Notes under the pieces: model-generated
What the model was told of the DNA's origin: nothing
Database searches by the model: none
What the model saw: only the letters and a program-made list of their open reading frames with translations
Position numbers and translations under genes: made by a program
Shown here: piece by piece, positions 43,941-54,019 of the stretch
Numbering within the stretch: the stretch's first letter is position 1
Layout: each line of letters begins with the position of its first letter
Origin: Alphaproteobacteria bacterium
GTDB lineage: Bacteria; Pseudomonadota; Alphaproteobacteria; Holosporales; Holosporaceae
Assembly: GCA_016870135.1 (NCBI GenBank)
Contig: VGCF01000001.1
Coordinates: 1 to 64,000, forward strand
DNA length: 64,000 nt
Direction of reading: 5' to 3'

Positions 43941-46610
43941 CTATTTTGATCGGGTGGGTAACAACACAATGCCACCTGCAAGTTTAACGCGAACAGGAGA
44001 GTCTTTTTCCTGGAAACGGTTGGTTTTTTCTTTGACTCTGGGTGGTCGAACTGGGGATAAACGAGGAGACGGATTGTCCTTTGCAAGGGGTACGGATGAT
44101 GATGGCGCTGAGGAATCTTTTGGTAAAACAGTCTTGCGTTTTAGCCGTTTTTTCTGATGCTCGTTTGATGGATTGCTTTGGGTTACGTCCGCTTCTTTCG
44201 ACGATGCTTCACCTGTGTTAACCACAGGGGGCATGGTCGCAAGGATCGGTTCAGCAGTCACACCGTTGCTGTGAATTAGCGCGCTGGATGCCGTCGGGGT
44301 TGGTCGATCTTTTTTAGCATTTTGTCGTTTGCGATGGTTAAGAACCTTTTGAGGACTTTCTTGAGGTTTTACACCCTCTGTTTGGGGTATTTTTTGCTCT
44401 GCTGTGTGTTGAGTTTCACTCTTTTCAGCCTCTTGGGGCATGGCGTTTGTGTCAGAACGTGATGGTTGATCGGTCTGTTTCTTGCCCTTTCTTCTTGGTT
44501 TGACTTGTGGTTTTTCCGTCGCAATATTTGATGCAGATGAGGTGTCTTTTATGGCCGATACAGCAAAGCTCAGGCTTTCTGTCGCTGCGGGGATTGTTGG
44601 GGACTCTGGTTCTGCAGGTGCATCGGCATCTATGCCTATGGGGTTGGTCAGTAAAAATGGACCATCATCAATGGCCGTGGCCTGGATTTTTGCCTGACGT
44701 CGTTTGCGTAATTTTGCCCATCGAGATTCTTTAACCGGTGAAGCGGATGACAGAGGTAAACCCTCTGGGCTTAATGCTTGGGTCAAGGGAATAGGGATAA
44801 TGGAGGCTGTTACAGATGATGCTGGGGGGGTATCCAGGGGGACAGCGTTATGATGGGTGTCGCTGGGGGTTGCGTTTGCGCAAGTGTTGGGACTGGTCAA
44901 GTCTGCTGTATGGCTTTCAGCGGAAATGTCACTGTTTTTTCCAGATCTCGAACGATTTCGACGGCGTTTTTTTGGTCCACCAACCGTGGCCGTGGATTTA
45001 ATCTCGGTCAGCAGAGAGGGATTTGTAATGGTCAGGGCTCCGGAATCGCATGCAGGATCCACAGAAATCATGATGCTTGTTCCATATTTTTTCTCTATTT
45101 CCCATAAAAACTCACGGTGCATGTTCAGCAAGCACAATACCAAATCGGCCGATCCCGATGCGTCAATGGTTTTGGAATGTTGGGTTGCTGCCATGTGTTC
45201 TATGGCGCGTAAAGCCCGCATAGATTGCATGGGTAATGACAATAGGCGTCCTGCCCCATGACAGGTAGTGCACAAATAGGTGTTGCTTTCCATTAAACTC
45301 TGGCGCAGTCTTTGGCGCGACATTTCCAGTAAACCAAATTCACTGATTTTTCCAACTTTTAATCGTGCCCGATCCGTGGCCAAGGCATCCTTTAATGCTT
45401 TTTCTATAACAGGGCGTTTGTTGGGGTGTAAATCGATAAAATCGATCACGATTAATCCTGATAAATCCCGTAACTTTAAATTCCTAGCAATGGCGATGCA
45501 GGCCTCTAGGTTGGTTTTCAGAGCCGTATCCTCGATATTTCTTTCTTGGGTTGATTTGGATGAATTGACATCAATGGATACGAGAGCCTCGGTCTGATTC
45601 AACACGATGGATCCCCCAGAGGGCAATAACACCGTGTGGTTGTATATGGCTTCGATCTGAGATTCAATGTTAAATTTTTCAAACAAAGAGCCCGTTTCGC
45701 TGTGCAATTGTATTTTTTTGGCGTAACTGGGAAAAACCGCCCGAATATAAGATCGCGCCCGTTTAAAGGCTTCTTCTCCTTGTATGACAACGTGTTGTAC
45801 ATCGCTCGTATAGAAATCCCTCAGGGCACGAATCAACAAGTCTTGCTCTGCATACACCAAACCAATGGTATTGACAGGGTGGGCAGAGATTGCCGTCCAT
45901 GTTTTCATCAAGAATTCATAATCTCTTTTGATTTCACTCTTTTTTCGGCCAATGGCGGCAGAACGTAAAATAAAACTCATGCCTTCGGGCACGTTTAATG
46001 TACCCAAAATGCCTTTCAGAGCATCGCGTTCTGTGGAATCCGTAATTTTTTTAGAAACACCACTGGCTTTTGGTGTATTGGGCAGAAAAAATCCGTAACG
46101 GCCAGGCAGTGAGATATAGGTGGTCAGCGCCGCGCCCTTGCTGCCTCTCTCGTCCTTGATCACTTGGACCATAATCAGTTGTTGGCGCTTGATAAAATCG
46201 TGTACTTTGCCGTGTACACCCATGGGGCGGGCAGGGCGCTCGTCATCGTCGTTGACGCTGAATTCTGTGACGGGGTCCAGAGTAATGGATGGGGTGATGG
46301 GGGGGGCCAAAGTAATCGAGGATTCGTTGGGTTCTGGCTCTGCTGGCTTGGCTGGGGTGGATCGTGCAGGGGGGGAATCGGGGCCAACAATTTCAGAAAA
46401 AGCCAAAAACCCGTGCTTTTCAAACCCAAAATCTACAAAGGCTGCCTGCAAAGAGTGCTCTATACGCATAATGCGGCCAATGTACACATTCCCTTTTTTT
46501 AACTTTTTTGTGGACAGCTCATCATCAAAATCTTCTAGAACCATATCTTTGACAATGGCCAAACGGGTTTCATTCAAGCGTTGATCAATGAGCAGAAATT
46601 TTCCCAGCAT
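43941..46610 (-). CDS. rne: Ribonuclease E/G
   Basis: An 889-residue RNase E. The start at 46610 (MLGKFLLIDQRLNETRLAIV) has AAGGAAAAGG upstream; codons before it back to 46730 are not conserved. The S1 domain (KGNVYIGRIMRIEHSLQAAF) contains a Pro/Ser-rich insertion of about 60 residues. The catalytic Asp residues lie in VSIDVNSSKS and LIVIDFIDLH, and the Zn-link is CTTCHGAG. The C-terminal 400 residues are low-complexity, basic/acidic and probably disordered, as expected for a degradosome scaffold. Confidence 0.94.
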   Translation of the reverse strand: MLGKFLLIDQRLNETRLAIVKDMVLEDFDDELSTKKLKKGNVYIGRIMRIEHSLQAAFVDFGFEKHGFLAFSEIVGPDSPPARSTPAKPAEPEPNESSITLAPPITPSITLDPVTEFSVNDDDERPARPMGVHGKVHDFIKRQQLIMVQVIKDERGSKGAALTTYISLPGRYGFFLPNTPKASGVSKKITDSTERDALKGILGTLNVPEGMSFILRSAAIGRKKSEIKRDYEFLMKTWTAISAHPVNTIGLVYAEQDLLIRALRDFYTSDVQHVVIQGEEAFKRARSYIRAVFPSYAKKIQLHSETGSLFEKFNIESQIEAIYNHTVLLPSGGSIVLNQTEALVSIDVNSSKSTQERNIEDTALKTNLEACIAIARNLKLRDLSGLIVIDFIDLHPNKRPVIEKALKDALATDRARLKVGKISEFGLLEMSRQRLRQSLMESNTYLCTTCHGAGRLLSLPMQSMRALRAIEHMAATQHSKTIDASGSADLVLCLLNMHREFLWEIEKKYGTSIMISVDPACDSGALTITNPSLLTEIKSTATVGGPKKRRRNRSRSGKNSDISAESHTADLTSPNTCANATPSDTHHNAVPLDTPPASSVTASIIPIPLTQALSPEGLPLSSASPVKESRWAKLRKRRQAKIQATAIDDGPFLLTNPIGIDADAPAEPESPTIPAATESLSFAVSAIKDTSSASNIATEKPQVKPRRKGKKQTDQPSRSDTNAMPQEAEKSETQHTAEQKIPQTEGVKPQESPQKVLNHRKRQNAKKDRPTPTASSALIHSNGVTAEPILATMPPVVNTGEASSKEADVTQSNPSNEHQKKRLKRKTVLPKDSSAPSSSVPLAKDNPSPRLSPVRPPRVKEKTNRFQEKDSPVRVKLAGGIVLLPTRSK

Positions 46611-46915
46611 AGTTCTACCTTTTCCTTGTTCCAGGGGGTGGCCAAACGATGCATTTTTCAAGCAAAAACAATGTCTCTTTTTCGCAAAAAGGATTGCTTT
46701 TCGCCAAAAAAGATAGAGAAACCAAACCAAAACTGTAAAAATTTAGATGGTGTGGTTGTTGCGATAAATGCCCATATGGACTTTTAATATGATCTGATTA
46801 TAACGGGGTGTGGCCTGATGTGCAATATTGTCGTAAAATGAGAGCCCTATGGTCTACCCATGGGGACAATAGCATGGTATAAATAATCATATTTTGTTCT
46901 AAAAATCACAAATTC

Positions 46916-47281
46916 ATGGAATGCTTATTAGATTTTAACAGTCGAGAAATTGAGCGATTGACCACAGGGAAAAAACCAATCCCTGTATTTGGCCCTGGTG
47001 ACAATTTAACCATTTATGTTCGTATTTTGGATGGTAAAAGAGAGCGCATTCAAAGATTCGAAGGTTTATGCATTGCCCGACGTAATGCCGGATTGCATTC
47101 ATCCTTTACCGTACGTCGTGTCACAGGGGGTTTTGGGCTAGAGCGTGTATTTCCTCTGTACAGCCCCGTCATTGATCATATTGAATGCACACGGCGCGGA
47201 AAGGTTCGCAGAAATAAATTGTATTATGTCAGAACACTCAGCCGTAAAAAGTCCAGAATCAAAGAGCGGGTTTCACGCTAG
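46916..47281 (+). CDS. rplS: 50S ribosomal protein L19
   Basis: A 121-residue L19. PVFGPGDNLTIYVRILDGKR, RIQRFEGLCIARRNAGLHSS, TVRRVTGGFGLERVFPLYSP and KLYYVRTLSRKKSRIKER match the family over the full length. It sits at the interface of the two ribosomal subunits. The normal upstream genes trmD and rimM are absent here. Confidence 0.97.
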   Translation: MECLLDFNSREIERLTTGKKPIPVFGPGDNLTIYVRILDGKRERIQRFEGLCIARRNAGLHSSFTVRRVTGGFGLERVFPLYSPVIDHIECTRRGKVRRNKLYYVRTLSRKKSRIKERVSR

Positions 47282-47310
47282 GGCCTTTTTTCAAACCGGA
47301 GGCAATCATC

Positions 47311-48678
47311 ATGGCAAACTGTACAAACAACAGGTTTTTAAAGTCTATGGGGCGGTACGGTTTTGCACCAAAACCCATTGTTTTTTTCGCTCTGGTCATG
47401 TCTATTGTTTCCGTTAATGGGGACGAAGCCCAAGAGGGTGATGCTGGACACAGCGCAACCAAGAGCCGCCCTCAACCATCGGGCAAGCGTCCTCATTCAA
47501 AATCTAGGCTCACCAAAAAATCGTCGGGCAAGGGTGAGGGATCAGACCGTAAAGATAAAAAAGAGGGACAAACAGCTGGCAATAGGGTGAACAACCCTAA
47601 ACCCCCTAAAACAAGAGGGGCAGATTCTGGTCAGGGATCAGAGGAAAAAGGGGGTAGGGGGGGAGAGTCTAAAAAACCAGGTTCTGAAAAAAGCAATGCG
47701 GCCATGGCGGTTGGTACAACCACTCTAGAAACAGTGAGTGACAAAGCCGTTGTGGAGTCCTCTCCATCATCATCTGAGCCAGCATCACCCCATGGGTTTT
47801 CATTCGGTGCAGGATCCGGTGCGGGCGCCCAAGGATACATTGAATGCGTCAGTGGCATCATCGCTCTGACTATGTCCAATCAAGAAGCCAGTATGGGTGT
47901 CATTTCTGAAATTCCTGTTTCAGAGGGGCAAAGTGTTCGAAAAGGCGATATCCTTTTGGTTTCCAGTCATTACTCTATTCGAGAAAAGCAAAAAACTGTG
48001 GCTGAACTGGAATATCATTTGGCCAAAACAGATCTGGAGATTGCAAAAAACAAGTCCCAAAAGTGTAAAGAAAAACTGGGGCGCCATGAAAAAATGCTTT
48101 TCAGTAAGGCTGTTTCTCGTCAAGAATTTGAAAATATTCAAAAAGAGTCTGCAGAGGCCGATTTGGTTGTAGAAAAACAGAAAATCTCACTTCAAATTGC
48201 TGCGCAAAAAGTAGAATTATGTAAAGATTTGTTGGAACAATGTCACATTCGAGCACCGATGGATGGCGTGATTCTGGCCATCAATGGCAAGGTGGGGGAA
48301 CAAAGCAGGCCCCATGAAGGTCTGTTAATTATGGCTGATTTGACTCGGTTGGAAATTGTGAGCGAAGTGCACGAAAATGATATTTCTAGAATCTTTATTG
48401 GTCAAAGAGCGGAAATTTCTTTTCCAAACAAAATGCCTCCGATTACAGGCTATGTCAAATATATTTCCAGCATTGTGCGATCAAATACGTTACAAGAGGC
48501 CGATCCTAAAAAAAACCAGGACCTACGGGTTATAGAGGTGCGCATATCCCTTACGGATGAAGATTCCCTGAACATAAAAAATTTTTTGCGTATGCATACC
48601 GATGTTCGATTTTTTGGTCCAGACGACGATCAAGTCAGTCGATCTATAACGGCCGTTAACCAGGCTCGTGCCGTATAA
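47311..48678 (+). CDS. HlyD-family periplasmic adaptor (membrane fusion protein)
   Basis: A 455-residue protein. An N-terminal hydrophobic segment (IVFFALVMSIVSVNG) is followed by a long Lys/Ser/Gly-rich low-complexity stretch to about residue 165. Then come a lipoyl half-motif (GVISEIPVSEGQSVRKGDIL), a coiled-coil hairpin (about 225-305), the second lipoyl half (CHIRAPMDGVILAINGKVGEQ) and a beta-barrel domain. Such adaptors link inner-membrane transporters to outer-membrane channels. No transporter gene is adjacent. The disordered N-terminal insert is unusual. Confidence 0.85.
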   Translation: MANCTNNRFLKSMGRYGFAPKPIVFFALVMSIVSVNGDEAQEGDAGHSATKSRPQPSGKRPHSKSRLTKKSSGKGEGSDRKDKKEGQTAGNRVNNPKPPKTRGADSGQGSEEKGGRGGESKKPGSEKSNAAMAVGTTTLETVSDKAVVESSPSSSEPASPHGFSFGAGSGAGAQGYIECVSGIIALTMSNQEASMGVISEIPVSEGQSVRKGDILLVSSHYSIREKQKTVAELEYHLAKTDLEIAKNKSQKCKEKLGRHEKMLFSKAVSRQEFENIQKESAEADLVVEKQKISLQIAAQKVELCKDLLEQCHIRAPMDGVILAINGKVGEQSRPHEGLLIMADLTRLEIVSEVHENDISRIFIGQRAEISFPNKMPPITGYVKYISSIVRSNTLQEADPKKNQDLRVIEVRISLTDEDSLNIKNFLRMHTDVRFFGPDDDQVSRSITAVNQARAV

Positions 48679-48715
48679 GGTGTGATCAAGAGGACCGTGC
48701 GTTTGGCCATTCATA

Positions 48716-49810
48716 ATGGGGGATATCCCCCAGAATCCCCCCTGGAAAACGCGCGTCGGTTTCGTTGACAGGGGTTTTTTACACATTTTATTTTATGAAC
48801 TTGTTTTAATTGAGATATTATTAATGTTCTGTTTTGACAATCATTTGGTCATTGCTTGTTTTGTAATTCTTGCTGCAGTAAATACAGCCTCTGTTTTTTA
48901 CCCCAGATTGTGGGCTAAAAATACGTTGGTACGAGGTGGTTGGGTGTCAGACCGTTATATTGTGTGCAATCTGGTGTGCTGGTTGGGGGTGTGCTCTGGC
49001 CTGATGAATGGGTATGGAGCCATGATTTTGGGTCTATTTGTTGGGTGTTGTGCGGTTTTTTACGGGTCAAAGACCTTTAGGCGTGGATTTTTACACCATA
49101 ACACGGTCAAAAACAGGGGTATATCCTTTCTGACAGCCGTGGCTTTTTTCTGTATAGTGACCATTTTTTTCGGCGTTTTACATCATCAATTGCCAGGATT
49201 TTTCAATGTTTGTGCGTTGTCATATTACAAAGTTTCAGAACATTTTGTGCCTTATACGATGTGGTTTAATTTTGATCGCACGTTATTAGCCATGGTGCTG
49301 TGTATGTATGGGGTGCTTCGTACACAACACGCTGAATCTTTTCACAGAAACCCAGCCACTGTGGTATGGATTCTTGCAAGCTTTGCAGCCACTATAACGG
49401 GGGTGGCGTTGTGTGCTCTCAGAATTGGGTACATCGAATGGGATATCAAGTGGCCAAGCATTCAGGTTTTATGGTCCATAAATAATATCTTTTTTGTTTG
49501 TTTGGTTGAAGAAATTTGGTTCCGTGGGTTTTTGCAAGGTCAAATAAAGCAGGGTTTTACGCGTGTGCTCAGCCCAAACGTCATGGGTTGCAGGCCTCAT
49601 ATTCTGGCTGCAGCTGTGATTTTTGGCATAGATCACGCCATCAAAGGTGGCCCGGTTTATGGGGCCTTGGCCGTTCTGGTCGGTTTGTTTTACGGGATTG
49701 TTTACGATCAAACAGGGCGTATCCAGTATGCTTGGGCCGATCACTTTTTGTTTAATCTGTTGCACCTGATCTTGTTTACCTATCCCGCATCCACAGGTAT
49801 TTTATCATGA
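48716..49810 (+). CDS. CPBP-family intramembrane protease
   Basis: A polytopic protein of up to 364 residues with the three CPBP (Rce1-like) motifs: CLVEEIWFRGFLQG, FGIDHAI and DHFLFNLLH, which supply the catalytic Glu and His residues. In bacteria such proteins process peptides or act in self-immunity. The start is uncertain; ATG 48716 places a 14-bp palindrome in the first codons, and ATG 48824 is an alternative. The end overlaps rnhB (ATGA). Confidence 0.88.
   Translation: MGDIPQNPPWKTRVGFVDRGFLHILFYELVLIEILLMFCFDNHLVIACFVILAAVNTASVFYPRLWAKNTLVRGGWVSDRYIVCNLVCWLGVCSGLMNGYGAMILGLFVGCCAVFYGSKTFRRGFLHHNTVKNRGISFLTAVAFFCIVTIFFGVLHHQLPGFFNVCALSYYKVSEHFVPYTMWFNFDRTLLAMVLCMYGVLRTQHAESFHRNPATVVWILASFAATITGVALCALRIGYIEWDIKWPSIQVLWSINNIFFVCLVEEIWFRGFLQGQIKQGFTRVLSPNVMGCRPHILAAAVIFGIDHAIKGGPVYGALAVLVGLFYGIVYDQTGRIQYAWADHFLFNLLHLILFTYPASTGILS
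48718..48731. repeat. 14-bp palindrome at the start of the CPBP gene
   Basis: Perfect GGGGGATATCCCCC directly after the ATG at 48716, followed by another C run. It could hinder translation from 48716 or mark the end of the upstream transcript. Confidence 0.7.
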
Positions 49811-50547
49811 TAATGGCCAACAACACATTATTGCATTTTCATCATGAAGACAGCTTGGTCAGGTCTATTGACGGCGTGAACCCATATATTGTGGGGGTGG
49901 ATGAGGTTGGGTATGGTGCGTGGGCTGGATCAATTGTGGTGGCAGCCGTTTGGATTAACCGCCAGATGATATCGGATGATTTCTTAAAAGAACTGAATGA
50001 TTCCAAAAAATTAAGCCCTAAAAAGCGCAACGATCTATGTCAGTCGTTTATTGAGCATCCCCTGTGGGGATCATATGCCCTTGCCCATGTTCCTGTAAGA
50101 GATATAATCCAAGGATTGGTGTTAAAACATACGCTGCAAGCCATGGTTCAGGCGGTTTACTGTCTGGATGGTTATTTATCTGCGGCATTGCCCAGGCCGT
50201 TGGGGCTGGATGCTGGATCTTGGTCTGAAAGAGAGAAGGGCGCTTCTGCTTATTTTTTAAATACCATTACAGGGGTGGTTGTGGATGGTCAGCACAGCTT
50301 GCCTGTACACTGGGCGCAAAAATCATGTCCTGGTGCCGATGGTCAAAGCTATAGCGTGGCATTGGCGTCCATTGTGGCAAAAGTGGCAAGAGACGATAAC
50401 ATGAGAATATTGCACGAGGAAAACCCTCAGTATTCTTGGGATAAAAATAAAGGATACGGTACGCAAGCTCATCAACAATGTATATCCCAGTATGGGTTAT
50501 CCCAACATCATAGACCATTTTATTGTAAGCGTGCCATGGGGGAGTAG
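49807..50547 (+). CDS. rnhB: Ribonuclease HII
   Basis: A 246-residue RNase HII that removes RNA from RNA-DNA hybrids. The active-site region reads VGVDEVGYGAWAGSIVVAAV (family DEVGRGxxAG), with NDSKKLSPKKR and a later ALASIVAKVARD typical of the family. Middle segments are longer than usual. It overlaps the CPBP gene by 4 bp. Its last 100 bp and about 190 bp downstream exist as an inverted copy at 24342-24593. Confidence 0.94.
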   Translation: MIMANNTLLHFHHEDSLVRSIDGVNPYIVGVDEVGYGAWAGSIVVAAVWINRQMISDDFLKELNDSKKLSPKKRNDLCQSFIEHPLWGSYALAHVPVRDIIQGLVLKHTLQAMVQAVYCLDGYLSAALPRPLGLDAGSWSEREKGASAYFLNTITGVVVDGQHSLPVHWAQKSCPGADGQSYSVALASIVAKVARDDNMRILHEENPQYSWDKNKGYGTQAHQQCISQYGLSQHHRPFYCKRAMGE

Positions 50548-50738
50548 GTGACTCTGGCGCATTGGAACCAAAATTTGATATAAAGCTTAACGAATGAATC
50601 CATCATCATGTTTAATGGTTGTAAAGACAGGGGGTAGGTAACTGCCAAGGGGAATTTGTGTAGTCATAGAGCGTGAGGGGTGATGGCATAGTGGTATGGG
50701 GTGATGGCGTGGTTTCAATGGGCGTGAAGATAGAATAA
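50448..50738 (+). repeat. Source copy of the segment duplicated at 24342-24593
   Basis: Contains the intact rnhB 3' end and downstream spacer. Because rnhB is complete here and truncated at the other site, this is taken as the parental copy. The two copies are in opposite orientation about 26 kb apart. Confidence 0.88.
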
Positions 50739-50769
50739 GACTTTTGAGTGATTTAGATTTTTTAGTGTT

Positions 50770-51471
50770 TCAAATCCATATCACGTTTTTGATTCGTGCA
50801 ATTCGTGCGGATTTTAATGTAATACCAGCCATTGTAATGCGTACCAGTTTGATACCCAGATCTATAAAGCGTTTAAGGTCGGAATTCAATCAGTCATACA
50901 CAGCCAATCCATCGTCAGAAAACGAGTCGCTGTCGATATACACCACCAAATATTTTCCATAATATCAATTATGCGATCGACAGATGGCACCATGGGGGAT
51001 AACTTACCTAAGGTTTTACTCTCGTTTTACCCGTGAGTTCCCTAAGGGTCGTCTCTGGGTTTATGGGTGTTGCGTCTTTGATCTTCAAAATCTTGGGTCA
51101 TGGATTTTGTTTTGTCCTGTTTTATTCACAAATGCCACTGATGCGCTTAGACAGATTGCGGATCGGGCGTGCCATCTGGATCGGTTGCTGATCTTATTTT
51201 TTGATCCGATTGTCTGACCTAGAACGATCCAGACCCATCATACCTGTTGATATCAGACATTGCGCGATGATCTGGTCTGAACTGGATATCGCCTTTGTCT
51301 TTATACCGCATCTGTGAATAGGTTTTTAGTGGTTTCTGTGAATGGGTTTTTAGTGATTTTGTCCTGACATGCTTTACATGCTCCAGGAATCGAATTCACT
51401 GCGCCTATGTTTAAAACAGATAGTGTAAACATAAAAATAACAAGCCCAGCAGTACTCATTTTTTTGAACAT
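50770..51471 (-). pseudogene. Decayed gene for a small secreted protein
   Basis: A minus-strand reading begins at 51471 with a clear signal peptide (MFKKMSTAGLVIFMFTLSVL), then CKACQ and stops at 51301-51303. Coherent sequence continues in shifted frames: KDKGDIQFRPDHRAMSDIN, later PKILKIKDATPINPETTLRE, then SPMVPSVDRIIDIM and GKYLVVYIDSDSFSDDGLAV, interrupted by TAG, TAA and TGA codons and at least two frameshifts, up to a last stop at 50770-50772. TATAAT lies upstream of the start. The first 56 codons could still be made as a short secreted peptide. Family unknown. Confidence 0.65.
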
Positions 51472-51651
51472 AAGTTTGTTTTCTAGCGTTTATTGTGGTA
51501 TTATACTTGGAAAAGAGTTAATTTTTAATCAAAAAATTGTTTAATTTTATCTGTATTCCATTTTGCCGTGTGTCCCAGTATTGAATCAAGCGTGGACACC
51601 AGAGACCCACCAGATCAAAAATCTCTGGATCCAGCCGTACAGAATCAGATC

Positions 51652-53931
51652 ATGCCAGATATTCACACCGATTTACGCCCTGTTCACGTGGTTGTCCCGA
51701 CACCGTTGTGGCAAGAGTTTACCTATCTTGCGCCTAAAACTCTTCCCATAGGGGCTGTGGTCTTGGTCTCGTTTGGTGCCCGATTGATGTGGGGGGTCCT
51801 TTGGAAAGAGGATCTCCCCTGCCCGCACACCCCGAAAAAACCCTTAAAAACCATTATTTCAGGTCTAGAGCTGTTTACCTTGCAGCCATTCACATTGTCA
51901 CCATCCTTAATGCAATGGATGACGTCTATGGCACGATACTTGGTTTGTCCATTGGGCCTGATTGTAAAAATGACTTTGCCACCGGCTATACAGTATGCAG
52001 AAATGGTTCTGTATACAAAAAATGCCCCTGCAGAAGATCATGCTGGGGCTGTTTTCCATCCTGGTGCCTCTGGTGGGGGTGTGGGGGGTATCGCAAGCCC
52101 TGCTCTACTAGAATCTGTGTTCCCGCAACCCAAGCAATCCTCTGCGCAATCATCGCCGCCATCCTTATCAGAATCACCGATGATTTATACAGGAACGGTG
52201 CGACAATGGGCCAGAACACTGGAACTGTCTTTGGCCAAGGTGCGATCATTGGTGCACAAAAAGGAATTCGTCCCATGTCACCCCCCCGCCCTGCCCCAAA
52301 AGATTATGCCCATAGGTTCATCCGAACCCTTGACCCTGAACGCAGAGCAAACAGAGGCCCTGGGTCAAACCCAATCTGGATTAAGTCAATATCCTTGTGT
52401 GCTGTTAGAAGGCGTTACAGGATCAGGTAAAACAGAGGTCCTATTGGCGTTAAGTCAATCTTTTTGGGATATGGGAAAACAAGTTTTGGTGCTGTTGCCC
52501 GAAATTATGCTCAGTTATCCTTGGTGCAATCGCGTTAAAAAGTATTTTGACATGCCGGTGACATTGTGGCATTCGGCCATGAGTCCGCGTATGCGTCAAG
52601 AAGGTTTTGAGAATATTGTAACAGGACAAACTCGCCTGATCATTGGTGCCCGTTCTGCTTTGGCCCTGCCCTATGCCAATTTAGGGCTGATTATTGTGGA
52701 CGAAGAACACGAAATGTCGTATAAACAAAGCGACTCCCTTTTGTATCATGGCCGTGATATGGCCGTTTTACGTGGCACCAGTGAAAAGATTCCTGTGGTA
52801 TTGGCTTCGGCCACACCGTCTATGGAAAGCCGGATGAATGTGGTGCAAAATCGGTATGGCCATGTACGCTTGAACAATCGTTATGGTGGCGCCCAATTGC
52901 CCACATTTTCGTGTATTGATATGCGACCTCATCCCCCAAAAGAGAATGCTTGGATCAGTCCATTGTTGCGAAAAACCATTCAAGAAACCTTGGACAAAGG
53001 CGAACAAACATTGCTCTTTTTAAACCGCAGAGGATATGCTTGTTTGTGGATGTGTTATCAATGCGGGTATCGTGCAGCGTGTCATCAATGCAGTGCCTGG
53101 ATGACGGTTCATGAAAAACCAGAACAATTATTATGCCATTATTGTGGGTATACCTTACCCATCCCGGATACCTGTCCAGGGTGTCATGATCAAAGTGGAA
53201 TCTTATTGATGGGACCAGGAATAGAGCGCATTGTCAAAGAAGTATCCTCTGTTTTTCCAACAGCCCGAACGTGTTTACTCAGCAGCGATCATGTGGGGTC
53301 CACCACAGCCATGACTGATATTTTGGATCGCATTGCTGGACAAGAGATTGATATTTTAATCGGCACACAACTGATTGCCAAGGGGTATCATTTCCCCCAT
53401 TTAACATGCATTGGGATTGTGGATACGGATTTTGCACTGAATGATATGGATTTCAGAGCCAGTGAACGTTTATTTCAATTGTTGTATCAGGTTGCAGGCA
53501 GAGCAGGAAGAGCACATCGCGCCGGACACGTATTCTTGCAAACCATGCAACCGGATTATCCGCTGTTTCAACACTTACGGCATTACAATTGGGATGAGTT
53601 TGTTCAGCAAGAACTGGATAAGCGACGTCTCTTGGATTGCCCACCCATGACGCGATTAACGGCCGTTATTGTGTCTCATGTAAAACAATGGGAGGTGGAA
53701 AAGATCGCTGCAGCGTTGAAAAAACTCTGCCCCCATCATCCTGATATTCATGTTTTTGGTCCAGCCCCAGCCCCATTAAACCCATTACGTGGCCGATACC
53801 GGTGGCGTTTTTTATTGAAAACGAGACCCAGAGCGCCCGTGTATGCCTTTTTAAAGCAATGGTTGCATACCACAGATTGGCCTCGTGGTGTGGGCATTGA
53901 TATTGACAGGGATCCCTATTTCTTGTTATAG
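51652..53931 (+). CDS. priA: Primosomal replication helicase PriA
   Basis: A 759-residue PriA that restarts stalled replication forks. N-terminal 3'-DNA-binding domain (VHVVVPTPLWQEFTYLAP), Walker A GVTGSGKTEVLLAL, IVDEEHEMSYKQ, FLNRRGYACLWMC, the zinc-binding Cys pairs CYQCGYRAACHQC and CHYCGYTLPIPDTCPGC, and helicase motif VAGRAGRAHRAGHV are present. The frame opens at 51568, but MPDIHTDLRPVHV at 51652 gives the normal start. A Ser/Pro-rich insertion lies near residues 125-165. Confidence 0.95.
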   Translation: MPDIHTDLRPVHVVVPTPLWQEFTYLAPKTLPIGAVVLVSFGARLMWGVLWKEDLPCPHTPKKPLKTIISGLELFTLQPFTLSPSLMQWMTSMARYLVCPLGLIVKMTLPPAIQYAEMVLYTKNAPAEDHAGAVFHPGASGGGVGGIASPALLESVFPQPKQSSAQSSPPSLSESPMIYTGTVRQWARTLELSLAKVRSLVHKKEFVPCHPPALPQKIMPIGSSEPLTLNAEQTEALGQTQSGLSQYPCVLLEGVTGSGKTEVLLALSQSFWDMGKQVLVLLPEIMLSYPWCNRVKKYFDMPVTLWHSAMSPRMRQEGFENIVTGQTRLIIGARSALALPYANLGLIIVDEEHEMSYKQSDSLLYHGRDMAVLRGTSEKIPVVLASATPSMESRMNVVQNRYGHVRLNNRYGGAQLPTFSCIDMRPHPPKENAWISPLLRKTIQETLDKGEQTLLFLNRRGYACLWMCYQCGYRAACHQCSAWMTVHEKPEQLLCHYCGYTLPIPDTCPGCHDQSGILLMGPGIERIVKEVSSVFPTARTCLLSSDHVGSTTAMTDILDRIAGQEIDILIGTQLIAKGYHFPHLTCIGIVDTDFALNDMDFRASERLFQLLYQVAGRAGRAHRAGHVFLQTMQPDYPLFQHLRHYNWDEFVQQELDKRRLLDCPPMTRLTAVIVSHVKQWEVEKIAAALKKLCPHHPDIHVFGPAPAPLNPLRGRYRWRFLLKTRPRAPVYAFLKQWLHTTDWPRGVGIDIDRDPYFLL

Positions 53932-54019
53932 ACTCTATTGATTATGGGTTTCCACCCTCTATACGTAAGATGCAGCAGAATCAGAGAAAGTCATCCCATC
54001 TCTATCATCGCCTTCTCTA

